The position numbers and the translations under genes are program-made. This document shows positions 41,978 through 53,307 of a stretch of DNA of 64,000 nucleotides, piece after piece; within the stretch, counting starts at the first letter, position 1, and every line of letters starts with the position of its first letter. Source of the DNA: Ceratobasidium sp. AG-K (taxonomy: Eukaryota; Basidiomycota; Agaricomycetes; Cantharellales; Ceratobasidiaceae); NCBI GenBank assembly GCA_037039685.1, contig JAWNGF010000001.1:806001-870000 (forward strand). Reading direction: 5' to 3'. A model generated the notes under the pieces. That model was not told the DNA's origin. It worked only from the letters and a program-made list of their open reading frames with translations, and made no database searches.

Positions 41978-42486
41978 TGTCACAAGCCTTCCTCCTGACA
42001 ATGGTCTGTGTGCTGCGCCTTCATTGCTTGTTGGCTGCCTTTGTTGTTGTGTTTGTTGTTTTCCCCCTGTTGTGTGCTTGTTGGCTGCCAGGTTGTTTGT
42101 TGTGTTGTTTACTCCTCTGTTATTGCTTCTCTCACTTAGCCCTTTGTACACGTGGATTACAGCATGTATTCTCAGTTCTATGACTTTTCTGGAGCGCTGC
42201 ACATTGATCCCCATGTGCTATGCACTGTTCTTGTTCTGATGTTCCTTTCATGCTCCTTTTGGACTGTTGTGCTTTCCCCATGTAGATAGTGCTTCCTTTC
42301 TTCTGCTTGCTATAAAAGATGCAAGGGAAATTGTCTTGGAACCCCAAGAACAATTTACCTTGTCATTTACCCACTCTACTTTGCCCTAAGGAGGTTATCC
42401 AACGTCTTCTGGAGCCTCTCACTGGTTTTCAGGCCTTAGAGCTGCTCATTTGTCTTAAACAACCCTTCTCTGAACAGGTTGTGACA
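41978..42486 (+). mobile_element. LTR-1 joined to the Gypsy-E 3' LTR stub
   Basis: 509 bp, TGTCACAAGCC to GTTGTGACA, with intact TATAAAAG and R block AAGAACAATTTACC. It follows 40 bp of the real Gypsy-E 3' LTR but is flanked on the right by the Gypsy-E target duplication (CTGAA). This suggests insertion into the Gypsy-E LTR followed by recombination with its right end. Confidence 0.88.
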
Positions 42487-42545
42487 CTGAAATGCAGCAA
42501 CCTTCAAACAGCAGGTTGTCAATCAAACAACCTGTGGAAATTCAG

Positions 42546-44620
42546 GCAGTCAGCCCTCATATCACAGTTCACTTATTGGGACAAGGGGCAATTCTCAAGA
42601 ACTGTTTGTTTGACTCCCACATTGGCTTCCACCAACGCAGGCAAGGCAGCTGGCCAATGGCCAGCAGCACTCAGGAATTCCATGCCACTGCCAGTGCTGT
42701 TTAGTCATACCTAGGCAGCTCACATGTACTGTTGTTGCACCTTACTTGAACTCCAACCCAATCAGTTGTGCTATACACCTCACTGGGAGTGAGCTCAATA
42801 TGCTTTGCCCCTGTGCATGCACCCAAGGGTATTGCATCACCAATGCAAAGGGTAACTATACCACAATCCAATCTAGCTCTTTGTTTTCTAAACAGGAGCA
42901 CATACTAACATTTGTGTTGAAGGTCCTGTTGAATATACTAGTTTCATTAGTTCTCAACGTGGTTCACTAGACTTGTTATTTGGCCTAAAAGCCTTCAAGC
43001 TCAATGCCATTTCACTTGACAAGTTGGCAAGTCAATGGACCACACAATGGTGCAATAACCCAAAGAAAAAGCATAGATGTGTACTGTTTCAATGGTATGT
43101 ACATTCTCACCCTGGAACACAACAGAAGGCTTACCCAATCTCAAGCACCCGTGGCATTGACCACCAGGCCTGGAACACAAGGAAGCACTGTCTACCATAT
43201 GGATTGACCAGCTGTCTTGCACACATCATGCTGGTCACAGAGCAGTCAACAGGGTGGATATGACATGTACATGGCTAGCTTGAAGATAACTGGGAATGCC
43301 AGGACACCCCTCTAACTATGTTCCCCTGTTCCCACTGTGCCTGAGCATGTTTGAGATGGCTTTAGAGCAGCTACCTAACAGGGCAACATTAGCCCTTTTG
43401 GAGAGAATTGACCTGAAACTTACTATACTTGTTCAGTACTTAAGAAATTCAAGAGCAGAACTGTGAGATGGTCCTTGGGCACTGCTAATGTGACCAGTCT
43501 GACTTACTGGGAATTAGTGGTATCTTCTATGCTGATATGATGCTGCAAGTCAATACAGTTAGCACTTCCGGCCCATGGGATCAACATAAAGGAGCAACCA
43601 CACAAGAATATCCACAATTGGCTGGATCCTAAATCCCCATCCTATCATTCAGCACTTGCCTGGACCATTTTCCATTACTCTGCCCAAACCAAGGGGGCAA
43701 CTGTCTCAAAGTCTGCATTTCCACAAATGAGATGCAGGAGGCAGCAGTGGTATGACCACCAGAAATAAATCTTTCTCAATGGCACATGTGTAGTCTGCTA
43801 CTGATGTTTGCCGTCATTCAGTGTGATGGGGGTTGATGAGCAGAACCATGGCATGCCTCTCACATGCTTTCTTTGCTCCACCCCCACTGGCAATGAGACT
43901 ACATGTGGTGACTATGACACATTGATATTGGTCAAGCTGCTGGTGCAGTGGTGGGAGGCAGTCTCTGCTTACTGTCAAGCAAAGTTTAGGCCAACTGTTG
44001 CAATTACTAACAGTGATCTCAAAGAGCAAGGTGCTTTGCTCAATGTTTTTGGTGATATTTGCATGCTCTTTCTCAGTTTCACCTCCACCAGTCTTGGACA
44101 AATTGCCAAGCCTAACTCTGACCTAAAAGCATGCCTGGTGATTCAACCATTGGGGACTGACTTGTTACCCTTGGGGAATAGCCACAAGAACCATGTGGGT
44201 GAGAAGTTCTGAAGGTAGGTTTGTTTGGATGTGTTCACTGATAAACATCCAAAAACATGGGGTAGAGCAGTCATCTCTGCAGGCTCTGCTGAGCTTGGTT
44301 GGAGATATTCAGGCATCCAGGACCAACATGGAGGCCACAAACTTACTGGTTATGCTGGTACAGTGGTATTGATATTGGAGTGTGTACAGGAGATTAATCT
44401 TCTGTTACTGTGATAGTCATTGTAATTCCTGTTGGTGAACAAACTGTGTTGAGACCAGTTGATGGATGTAAATGGCCAATCTGGCAGGTAATTTAGATCA
44501 AAACCAAACACTGCAAAATTAAGTCTGCCATACCTTGCATGATGGTGGGTTAGTGTAAAGGCAAACAGTACAATGTAGATCTGCAGGCATGATAGGACCA
44601 AACTCCAAACCTTACCTCAA
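42546..44620 (+). pseudogene. MULE-type transposase relic
   Basis: Plus-strand pieces in several frames match the Agaricomycete MULE-type transposase as I know it from memory: KHCLPYGLTSCLAH (about 43180-43230), HNWLDPKSPSYHSALA with IFHYSAQTK (about 43615-43690), VMGVDEQNHGMPLTCFLCST with YDTLILVKLLVQWW, and FRPTVAITNSDLKEQGALL then NVFGDICMLF (43826-44075). The family motif AITDTD-x-KERGAL is here AITNSDLKEQGAL, so a catalytic Asp is Asn. No terminal inverted repeats were identified, and the 5' limit against Gypsy-D (about 42545) is approximate. Confidence 0.72.
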
Positions 44621-47600
44621 TTGGGACCAGGGACCTAGGAGAGTGTGTGTATATAGAGGTCAAGCAGCACTTGGGATGTTGCCTTTGGATGTAGCCAGAG
44701 ATTGAGGGTTTGCCACAGCAAAGCGTTCCACACAATCACCTCCTGCACCATATCCCACTGCTCTGGCTCAGCAGGTCATGGATTGATCAATCAGGCTTGA
44801 TCTGCTCCAGGCTTGCCAAGAAACAGTTAGCATGACAGTGAGTGCAATAGCACCAACTGTCATGGAAGAATGGTACTGAAACATTGGCTTAGCTGAACTA
44901 TGCTTGCTTGTACTGCCCATGCACATTCAATTCCAAGCATGGTCAAACCTTCACCTATGACAATCACTGCTCTGCCAACAGGTCAAGCAGAGGTTTCTTG
45001 ACCACCATGAGTCAGGCTTCACAGCAAGGCTCCAAGGCAGGATCCTTCTGACCCTGCAAGACCAGTGGTGCTACCCCTTGTCTGTCCTCTCCTTCCAGCC
45101 AACCACAAGGGGCTTAATTCTTGTGAGCCCAATACAGAGTCTGAAACCAAGTTAGTTCCCCACCAAAATTCCCTAGGCTGGACCTTGAAGAGATCAAGGA
45201 TGAGCCATCATCAAGGAAGCAGGCAGGATGGAGTGAAACTCACCAGGCATTCATTGATCACTTTCTGGATCCCAATGCAGCTGCCTGCCCCACTGAGCAA
45301 CAAGCATGCAGATGAATTTTGTGCTTGCATTTCTGCAAGTGGTATTGACCTGCTCAGTGATGCTGAGACATTGAAATCACCAAGTTGCTAATTACTCCAG
45401 GGCTCTCAAACATTGATTGTGACTGCTTCCTGAGGAGTAAACTAGTAAGTGTTTTTTCCAGTCATCACAGATTCAGGCTTACCAAGTCACCCAGTACAAA
45501 GGGCAAGCCCCTTGGGCAACTTGTCATGACTTCCTTTTCAACACTGACAAGCTGCCTCATGGGCCAGCCAGGGAAGCAACCAAGATTCTGCTGGATGAAG
45601 GCAGTGAGGTTGTGAAACATGTTGTATATGGCCAGAACCTTGCTCAATTTGTATGCCACCTGGTAAGTAACTCTGAGTGGAAAGATGTAATTCATTATGC
45701 ACCTGAGTGGCATTCCCCTGATTGAGAGTGTTCAGTTCAGATATATTGCAAAGCTTGGACTGCCCGCTGGTGGTGGCAAATGCAGGCAATTTAATCCATA
45801 TACCACCCACTTACAACTTCTTGACCTTTTTTCAATCATGATGTTGAACAACAGCCACATAAACATTGTGCCACTGATCCTTGGTTCTGACTGGACAAAG
45901 CTATCTATGATATGTGGTGGCCCACATGCCTGTGTAGTCTATGTTAGCATTGGTAACATCAGCAAATCCACTTGCTGCAAACCCACCAAAAATGCCATGG
46001 CCTTCTAGGCTACCTTCTGTGTGAAGGACTCAAACATGTGACAAATCAGGCAGAATGGGCTTGCCTGGAGGCTGAGTTGCTCCATCAGTCAATGGAAGCA
46101 TTAATGGCCCTATTGAAGGTGGCATCAAAGGAGGGGGTGGAAATGTGGTGTGCTGATGGTTGGCTATGTCAAGTGCACCCAATCATTGTAGCATTTCTTG
46201 GTGATGGGCCAGAGCAAAATGACATGGCCTGTACAAGTGTGGTTGGGTGTCCCATGTGCAGGACTGCATATAAGGGGTGAGGGACTAACCAGAGCAAGTG
46301 GCCAATGCAAGAGCCAGAGTATATGCTAGCTGCCTGCATGAATATTGCAAGACTGGAGTTGGTACTGTGGTTGAAGACATTGGGACAAAGCTGTGGGGAC
46401 CTTGGTGGAAGGATCTAGTCCCAATGGGTGATTTTCATTCCTGTATGGCACCTGATGTGTTACACAAGCTCCATCCAGGCATATTCAAGTCTCACCTCAA
46501 GCAGTAGATGCTCAGGCTGATTGGGCTAAAGACTGTTAATGATTGCCTCAAGGTGATGCCAATGCCCCAGGGGATGTGTCACCTTTCAAAGGGAGTCAGT
46601 AAGGTCAAGGACTGGATGGGGAGGGAAAGGAAACAAATGGCAAGTCAATGTGTTGGCATTAATTGTAGCCTGGGCAGTCCTTGATTTCAAACATCATGCA
46701 AATGCCTCATGGATGACTGAGGTGGACCATCAGCAGCTGTAGGATGCCCTTCAAACATATCACAATGCCATGGATGCACACTTGTAGCCCTGGGGATTTA
46801 TGAATGCATGCCTGTTTCAACAGGATCCCAAAACTCCATATGTTGCAACATTACCCTTGTTTGATTCAGGAGCTTGGCACTCCAGATGGCTAGAGCACAA
46901 AACTGCTGACAAGTCTTCACATTCCCTTTGTCAAGATGCCCTGGCGTCACTTGGGAAAGGTGAACCCTGCACCACAAGTGGCAAAGCTTGTTCAACTTTA
47001 CAATATAATCCAGATGCAACTTGTGTACCTCAACATGTGCCACAATCTCTGAAAGGAAGGTGCCAGGGATGTGGAGCTGGGGGATGACCATTGTAGTGTG
47101 GCAAGCAACTGGGACCCTGCAGATGTGGAAGACAAGGCCAGGGGTGATGTGAGTGACAAGGGGTGGGGTTTTGAGGAACCTGACCAGGAGCACAGATGTG
47201 GGACTGAGGATACAGTGGCTAACACTGAACACATGACCAATAGCTCATTGCCAAAATTCAGGTTTTCCAAGGTGGCATCCAAGGAGCAGAAAGGGTTGGA
47301 ACTGGTTGCAGGTCCCCTGCTGGGTCATCTATTGAAGTGGATTAGGTCATCTGCAAGCGAGCACTGTGGGCTCAAGTACCACTCAAACCAACTTACACTT
47401 CAGCATCAGTTTAAGGTATGGCACAGTTTTTACCTTCACCAACACCTCCTTCAATGTGCCCTGGATGACCCCCCCCCCCCCCACTTGCAATGTTTCAAAT
47501 GCATGCCCAGCCAGCAATTCACCCCTGTACACACACCACATATGATTCTGTGATATTTGTTGACAAATGCCAAGCCACTGGGCTCCACCATATGTCCTCA

Positions 47601-47669
47601 CAGTTGTGGCATTAATACTGGTACAGGCATGCAATCTGGCAGGTTGCTGTGCTGGTCACATCCAAGCTA

Positions 47670-49259
47670 CACTGCCATGCAAAAGTGTGGCACCACATGA
47701 CCCAAAATCATGGTGCAACTTGCAGTGGGTGACATGTACAGTATATTTGTCTGACTTAATAGTATAAAATGTAGATAGACTGAGTCATAGTAAATATACA
47801 ATAAATTAGAGGGAAATGACTTATGTGCAAAGAGATCTTGACACCACAATGTGATGCCTTGGTGCAATTCTTTTGATCACATGCAAACTCAAGGTCCCCT
47901 AGCCCTTGTCACTTGTTGATACACTCTTGCAGACTGCAGCAGTTGCTCTAATGGCTTGCAATACATCTAGAGAGATCAAATCTCAGATCCTTGCTCTCCA
48001 AAAATTTGGTTACAATGATCATGCAGTTTCAAAGATCCTTGGGAATATCCTCCACACTACAGTTAATCATATCTTCCATGCCTACAAAGACAGCTAACCA
48101 ACAACTGAGAAAACGCCCCACTTGGGCTGTCCTCAGATATTGACTTCAAAGGACATGTGATTTGCAGCTTTAGAGGTTACCCAATACCAAACTGCCTCTG
48201 ATGCCACATTCCTGCGCATGTATTTCCTGCATGCATCCTGCCCTACACTTCAGCGCTACCTCTGAGACCTTGGCTTATGTAATTATTGTTGATGGAAGGT
48301 CCCTCTGTGGAAAATAAAACATGGTACTGCTTGCTGTGCATGGTGTTGGAAGCTGATAACATGGACCCAAGATCAGTGGGATGATGTCATGTGGTCATAG
48401 GAGGTTTGAATTGATGTTTTTGGCCCTGATGGCCCTCAAACTTACTGGAGCTACCTCAAAGAGTCACCATATGACCCATGGTTCGCGAAAAACACAGTTG
48501 GTCATGGGGGAGGGGGTGTTTTTGTTGGGGGGTGTATCATGCAGCAGGGCATTGGCCAGATATACCATATTCATGGTGCTCTGACTACAGCCAAATACAT
48601 TGAAATACTATACAGCTTGTTCCTTGGCACTCTGGCTGACTGAAAACTCACACCATTCAAGCTTATTTTGCAGCACAATTGGGACCCAAAGCTTTCAGCT
48701 GGACATACCCAGCAGTGCTTGGAAAGGACTTGGGTCAATGTGCTCCCATGGCCATCAAAAAGCCCCAATCTCAATGTAATTGAGAATGTGTGGTATCAAC
48801 TGAAGATGCAGGTGTGTTCACACAGCCCTGCACCTCAAATTGCAAGCAGCTTTGGGCTGTCATCCAGGAGGAGTGGAAGGATATTAGACCAGAGTATATT
48901 GGCTCATTACATGACTCTATCCACTGGAGAGTTTTAGCTGTATATGCTGCCAAGGGTGGCAATCCTTGTTATTGAATTTTCTTGTATGTACATATAGCTA
49001 CATGCATGCAATGGTACTTGGTAGGGGGAGAGGCAGTCTGAATTTGCAATGATCAAATGAATTGCGCCAAGGCATTGTATTGTTCCCTTGATATCTCTTC
49101 ACACATAACTCAGTTCCTTCTAATATTTCATACATTTAATATGCATAGGTCTATCTACATTTCATACCAGCAAGTCAGACAAATATACTGTCTATATTGC
49201 CCACCATGAGCCACACAATGATTTTGGGTCACATGGTACAATACTTTTGCATGGCAGTG
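47670..49259 (+). mobile_element. Tc1/mariner element (Tc1-B) with long terminal inverted repeats
   Basis: 1590 bp flanked by TA (47668-47669, 49260-49261), ends CACTGCCATGCAAAAGT in inverted orientation. The inverted repeats extend about 215 bp (47670-47884 against 49045-49259) with dispersed mismatches. It interrupts the KDZ relic; removing it with one TA rejoins HIQA to KFT in frame. Confidence 0.93.
47906..48975 (+). pseudogene. Tc1-B transposase remnant
   Basis: N-terminal helix-turn-helix: REIKSQILALQKFGYNDHAV then SKILGNILHTTVNHIFHAY. After shifts the DDE domain follows: RFELMFLALMALKLTG in one frame, GGGGVFVGGCIMQQGIGQIY in another, then YIEILYSLFLGTLAD. The block LILQHNWDPKLSAGHTQQ corresponds to QQDNDPKHT, with His and an insertion at the second catalytic Asp. 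WPSKSPNLNVIENVWYQLK keeps the third residue, Glu. At least one TGA and two frameshifts make it inactive. Confidence 0.88.
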
Positions 49260-49596
49260 TAAATTCACCTGACTGGATCACATGCAACCCTGAATGCCAG
49301 ATGTGTTTGTCTACCCAAAACTCTTCACACCATTGAACCCATGCCCCTTGCTGTTTCATTGATTACATGTGACAGCTCCAATGCAGCACTTTGATGGCAA
49401 GTGCTGTGCATGGGTTATTCCAATCACCAATGTTATCCCCAGTTGTGACCTTGTTCCTGAGGTTCACATGCTTGGCCAAAGTATATATTTAGACTGCTTG
49501 TACACACACACTCACCCTTGGCAAACAGTTTCCTCTGAGCCATTGGGGGAATTACTACGTTTTTCCACTAATGTAGCACTGGCACTGGCACCATAA

Positions 49597-50274
49597 ATTT
49601 AGCATGGCTTGTGGTCATGTCACTCAGCCAGCAACAGCAAGCATCCTTGCTAACCCACTCAAGTGCTAAAGTTGATCTCAGTAGTAGGACGGAGTCACTC
49701 ATTTCCAGCTGGACTAGTCAAAGTGCTGTTGCTTAGCAGGGCATCAGTCCCAACATGGCTAGTAGCAGCAGCAGCAACAGTTGTTAGGATGCAGATCTTG
49801 CTAGCACATAACCCTCTCCTCAGGTGTGAAGATTTCTGCAGGGGAAGCTAAATGGGCTGTTTTTGTAGGTTCTGTGACTTGGATGCTTATGCATTGTTGT
49901 TGCACACCTGTTTTCTGCTGCATGATTGTACAGTTTAGCTGCTGGATTTGATACCATTTTGTACTCCTATTATATTTGTGGAAATATTTCATCCCAACAG
50001 TTTCCTGTATAGGCAGTCTGTTGATGTGCCAGGCCTCATTTGCCATCATGCCCAGCAAAGTATTCTTGCATGTCCAGGGTCACAACCATGTGCACAGAAT
50101 GCATGTTAAGGCAATTGGCAAGTGGCTCCACTTAGCTTGAAATGTCCTTTTAATGGTGTGAAGTTGGTTGTGAGTCTAGCTTGATGTCTCAATTCTGCTT
50201 GCAAGTGGTCCTTGTAGTGTTGATTCTGAGAGAACAGTTAATCTTGCTGTTTGTGCTCATGGGATGTCCTGGAT
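49597..50274. other. No recognisable gene
   Basis: Short frames only (49663-49851 plus, 50058-49801 minus). The minus frame has a Gln-rich stretch but no recognisable domain. Nothing supported between the KDZ relic and the LTR-3-like copy. Confidence 0.4.
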
Positions 50275-50767
50275 TGTAACCCAAGGCCCCTCCAATGGAC
50301 TTGGTCTCCTGCAAGCTGGCTCTGTGTTCCTTTGTCTTGGCTTGTGTTTGTTCTGCTTCTCTTTTGTGCTGTTTCTTAGTCCTCATGCAGCCCTATGCTG
50401 CTTCTGTTTCCTTGTGTCTTGTAACTTCCTTTCTTGGCAAGTTATATTCCTGTGTAGGTTATGACTCATAGAGTGCTCTGATTGGTTTGCCTGTATAACT
50501 TTTTTTCTTGGCTTGAGTATGACTCATGCCTTTTCTGAATATATATTGAGGCAACAACAAGCATGGTATCCCCATCTTGTTTTGCCTTGTCATTCTCCCC
50601 AACAAAAAGTCCCTCAGTGGGTTTCCCTCAGGGTTACCTTGGATCCTCAGGTTTTAGTGCTGTTCATAGTCTTTGGTCAACAGTCTTTCAGGTGGCAAGC
50701 CTCTCTGAGTCTTGACTTGTGCTCATACAGTTGCAGTTGGCAACCATCATGGTGTTGGGTTGCAACA
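50275..50767 (+). repeat. Diverged LTR-3-like copy
   Basis: Shares with LTR-3 the GACTCATG motifs, the AATATATATTGAGGC TATA region with AGCATGG downstream, and the end GGTTGCAACA (50758-50767). It is closer to 61828-62722, with which it shares the start region GCCCCTCCAA and the end block CATCATGGTGTTGGG. Start approximate; no clear target duplication. Confidence 0.7.
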
Positions 50768-50949
50768 TCCTGTTATCATCTGGTGAGCTTGTGGTTGATT
50801 TTCTGACTGGTGTTTTGAGAAAAAACATAAGCAAGACCTCAACAGATTGCTGTCATGACCCAAGGGATCAAGACCACACTATTTTTCTAAGTCAAGTTTA
50901 CTCAGATAGATGCACCATTTTAGAGATAACCACAGCCACATGATGTAAC

Positions 50950-51775
50950 ATGTCATTGTTTTGTAACTCCTCAATGTTGTGTAACACAGACTTCGTAATG
51001 TTCTCATACCATCATACCATCATACTATTATTTTCTATCACACCATCAGAGTGCCAGGTTTGGGCAGTTGCACATGATGCTGGTTACAAGAGATGTGTTG
51101 CTTGCTCAAAACCAAACCTCACCAAACCAATGAGGGCAAAATGTCACTCATGGGCAAACTCAAATACAGGGCATGACTGGGATGACATGATCCAGACAGA
51201 TGAGGTCCATATTGAGACAGTAGGGGTGCCCTGGCAAATCATGGTCACCCACTGAGCAAATGAGGCCTTCCTGCCTGAATTTTTGGTTTCAAGTTACCAA
51301 TGTGGGTGTCAGTTGCTCATGCCGTGGGGGGCCATTCTGCATGGCAAACACTGTCTACTCATCTGCCTCAAAAAAACACCTGCTTGCAGTACTAAACCTG
51401 GGAGCTGGGCCAGTGGAGGAATCAACTCCATAGGATTTGCCCCCCAAGTTATTTTGGGCCCACTCCAGGAGTGCTGCAGGAGTTGATGCTGAAACAGGGT
51501 CAGGAACTTCTCATAATGGCGGATGGAGCATCTCCCCATAGGGGAAATGCAGCAGAAATGGCATGCAAGTTGCTGGACATGGATCAACTCCCCCATGCTC
51601 TGAATTCCCCTGACCTAAACCCCATTGAGCCATTAAGGCATGTCCTCAAGACCAATGTCTCTAAAGTCACTAAGTCCAGAAACTCTCTTGAATCATTATG
51701 GGCAGCTGTCCAGGTGTTTTGGGATGGAAATATATGGTCAAGGACATTGACAAACACACCAGGAGGATGAATGAC
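50950..51775 (+). pseudogene. Third Tc1/mariner-superfamily DDE transposase relic (Tc1-C)
   Basis: The plus frame 50950-51486 reads AVAHDAGYKRCVACSKPNL, DWDDMIQTDEVHIETVG (first Asp), then a TGA after IMVTH where this group has Arg, then ANEAFLPEFLVSSY and MPWGAILHGK. After a frameshift near 51471 come LLIMADGASPHRGN (second Asp) and LNSPDLNPIEPLRHVLK (Glu). All three catalytic residues survive. It is a different lineage from Tc1-A and Tc1-B. The N-terminal DNA-binding domain and the element ends were not found; LTR-3-like sequence lies on both sides. Confidence 0.8.
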
Positions 51776-51989
51776 CAAGTCAAGGCAGTAAAAGCTGCCA
51801 ATGGCTGTCATACACAATTCTAATGTGATTAATATACTTGATTTCCCTATGTATATACTTGATTTCCAGTCCAACACTGTCTGAGGTGAGATACAAAGTG
51901 TATTCCCTTCACTTGCAAGGGTGCATTGGTCATGTGTCTCTAAACTTCATGCCAGCATTAGTACAGCATCATGAGGTCTAAGCATTTTG

Positions 51990-52364
51990 CTGATGCATGG
52001 AGGTTCACTTGCTAAGGCTAGAAGCCTGTATTTTGATGTTGCACTTGTGAGGAGAGGTGACAAGGCAAAGCAAGCTGGACTTGACCATGCTTGCAAGCCA
52101 GTATTTATAGACAAATACAGGTTGAGTCATATAGAGGGGAATGAGTCAACAAGTAGGCTGCAAGTCTGAGTCAAAAGGGGCTGTGTAGGCCAGCCAATAG
52201 AAAAAAGCATGACTCATAAAGAGTCATGGGACCAGGTCATCCTACACCATGCTAAACATGGCAGAGGGCATCTACTTACAAAGGGGTGCTAAGGCACAGG
52301 AGTCAAGCCATAAGACAGGAATAAAAGCCAAGGGTATGAAGGGGTCACAGAAGTCATACTGACA
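51990..52364 (-). repeat. LTR-3 copy in reverse orientation
   Basis: The reverse complement shows the LTR-3 blocks CTATTGGCTGGCC, GACTCAGACTTG and ACTGGCTTGCAAGCATGG, ending near TGTCAGTATGAC at 52364. The other boundary is uncertain; the terminal GGTTGCAACA block is not recognisable. Confidence 0.7.
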
Positions 52365-52818
52365 ACTGCTATGGAGTTCACAGCTCAGAATGTGTATAGG
52401 GGGAATAAAACAATTGTTAACAGTAAAGAGATGTGCAAAGAGAGGCCAACCTGCTGTACAAATTGATTGGAGGTATGAAATAAAACTTTTTAGCAAGTAC
52501 TACTTGCTTGTGGAGTTTGTATTGGGACATCAAAAAAGTAAGGTCCTTGTAGTACCAATGCATCTTAGATTGTCTATGCAACAGAGTTGCATGTCAGCAA
52601 GGTTGATGAGTCCTCTGGAGCCAGTGAGTTGCCCAGAGGGTGTTGTAGACTCTGCAAGCACTGGGGAGTTGTGGTGCTTTGATGAGGAGCAGTGTTGCTT
52701 TGAGGGGGAAAGGTGGTGTCTGATGGGGAGCATCGGGAGATGTGGCACAGAGTCAGTGAGAGTTGTGGAGCAATCATTAAAATTTGGAGTGCAAACAAGT
52801 AGTACAGAAGGGTATGAG
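52365..52818. other. Unrecognised sequence before Gypsy-F
   Basis: A plus frame starting at 52390 runs through this stretch and on into LTR-1, so it is not a real gene as it stands. The part before 52818 (about 140 codons, Cys/Glu-rich) matches nothing I know. Confidence 0.35.
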
Positions 52819-53307
52819 TGTCATGAGCTATGCTCCTCACAATGGTCTATGTGTTGTGCTTCACTGCTTTGTGGGCTGCTCTCTCTTGTTTTTATGCTTA
52901 CCTTCTGCCACGTAATTTGTTTTGGTTGTTGCTCCTTTTTTGTGACTTCCCTTGCTTATTTGCTTGCACACATGGCAGTTTGGCATGTTGCCTCTGTTCT
53001 CTGAGTTTCCCACGCTGCTGCACTTAGATCTCCATGTGCTAAACACCCTTCTTCTTCTGATGTTTGTATCCTGCTCCTTTTGGACTTGTTGTGCTTTCCT
53101 CATGTAGATAGTTCTTCTTTTGTTTGCTTGCTCTAAAAGATGCAAGGGAAATTGTCTTGGAATGCCAAGGACAATTTACCTTGTTGTTTACCCACTGTAC
53201 TTTGCCTTGAGGAGGTTACCCAACATCTTTTGGAGTGTCTTGGTGATTTTCAAGCCTAAGAGCTGCTCAATAGTCTCAAACAACCCTTCTCTGAGCAGCT
53301 TGTGACA
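52819..53307 (+). repeat. Gypsy-F 5' LTR
   Basis: 489 bp, TGTCATGAGC to CTTGTGACA. TATA region CTCTAAAAGATGC; R block AAGGACAATTTACC. The priming block TTGTAAATTGTTCTTAC follows directly. Confidence 0.9.

Larger units (their letters stand above)
27664..42545 (-). mobile_element. Gypsy-D, minus-strand element in four pieces
   Basis: The same gypsy family on the minus strand, present at 42545-42487 (end of the Gag capsid), 34691-34349 (zinc knuckle and start of protease), 29452-29346 (protease active site) and 28861-27664 (protease, RT, start of RNase H). The gaps hold Gypsy-E, a split solo LTR with Gypsy-C inside, and another solo LTR. Joining the pieces gives continuous family sequence at every junction. 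The N-terminal gag, integrase, chromodomain, ORF3 and both LTRs are missing, so this is the oldest and most dissected copy. Confidence 0.88.
44880..49596 (+). pseudogene. KDZ (Kyakuja-Dileera-Zisupton) transposase relic, split by Tc1-B
   Basis: Plus-strand pieces follow the KDZ order: an N-terminal Cys-containing stretch near 44890 (CLYCPCTFNSKHGQ), DLEEIKDEPSSRKQAGWSE, ILLDEGSEVVKHVVYGQNL, then VPLILGSDWTKLS and VVYVSIGNISKSTCCKPTKN. Next comes the signature GVEMWCADGWLCQVHPIIVA with MACTSVVGCPMC (46130-46262), then MAPDVLHKLHPGIFKSHL, IPKLHMLQHY and LGTPDG near 46830-46900. The C-terminal end lies beyond the Tc1 insertion (49262-49596) with VFVYPKLFTPLNPC and WVIPITNVIPSCDLVPEV. Several frameshifts and stops make it inactive. 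No ends were found. Confidence 0.82.

Noticed and set aside
46798..47232. Minus-strand ORF of 144 codons.
   Set aside because: It is antisense to the KDZ relic, whose plus-strand motifs are clearly recognisable.
47469..47482. A run of C as a possible regulatory or slippage site.
   Set aside because: A homopolymer in a decayed gene, with no conserved context to support a function.
50275..52364. The two LTR-3-like copies around Tc1-C as the LTRs of one element.
   Set aside because: They are in opposite orientation and belong to different sublineages, and no retroelement internal region lies between them.
52390..53004. A 204-codon ORF as a gene.
   Set aside because: Its second part is the Gypsy-F 5' LTR, so the frame is a chance fusion of flank and LTR.
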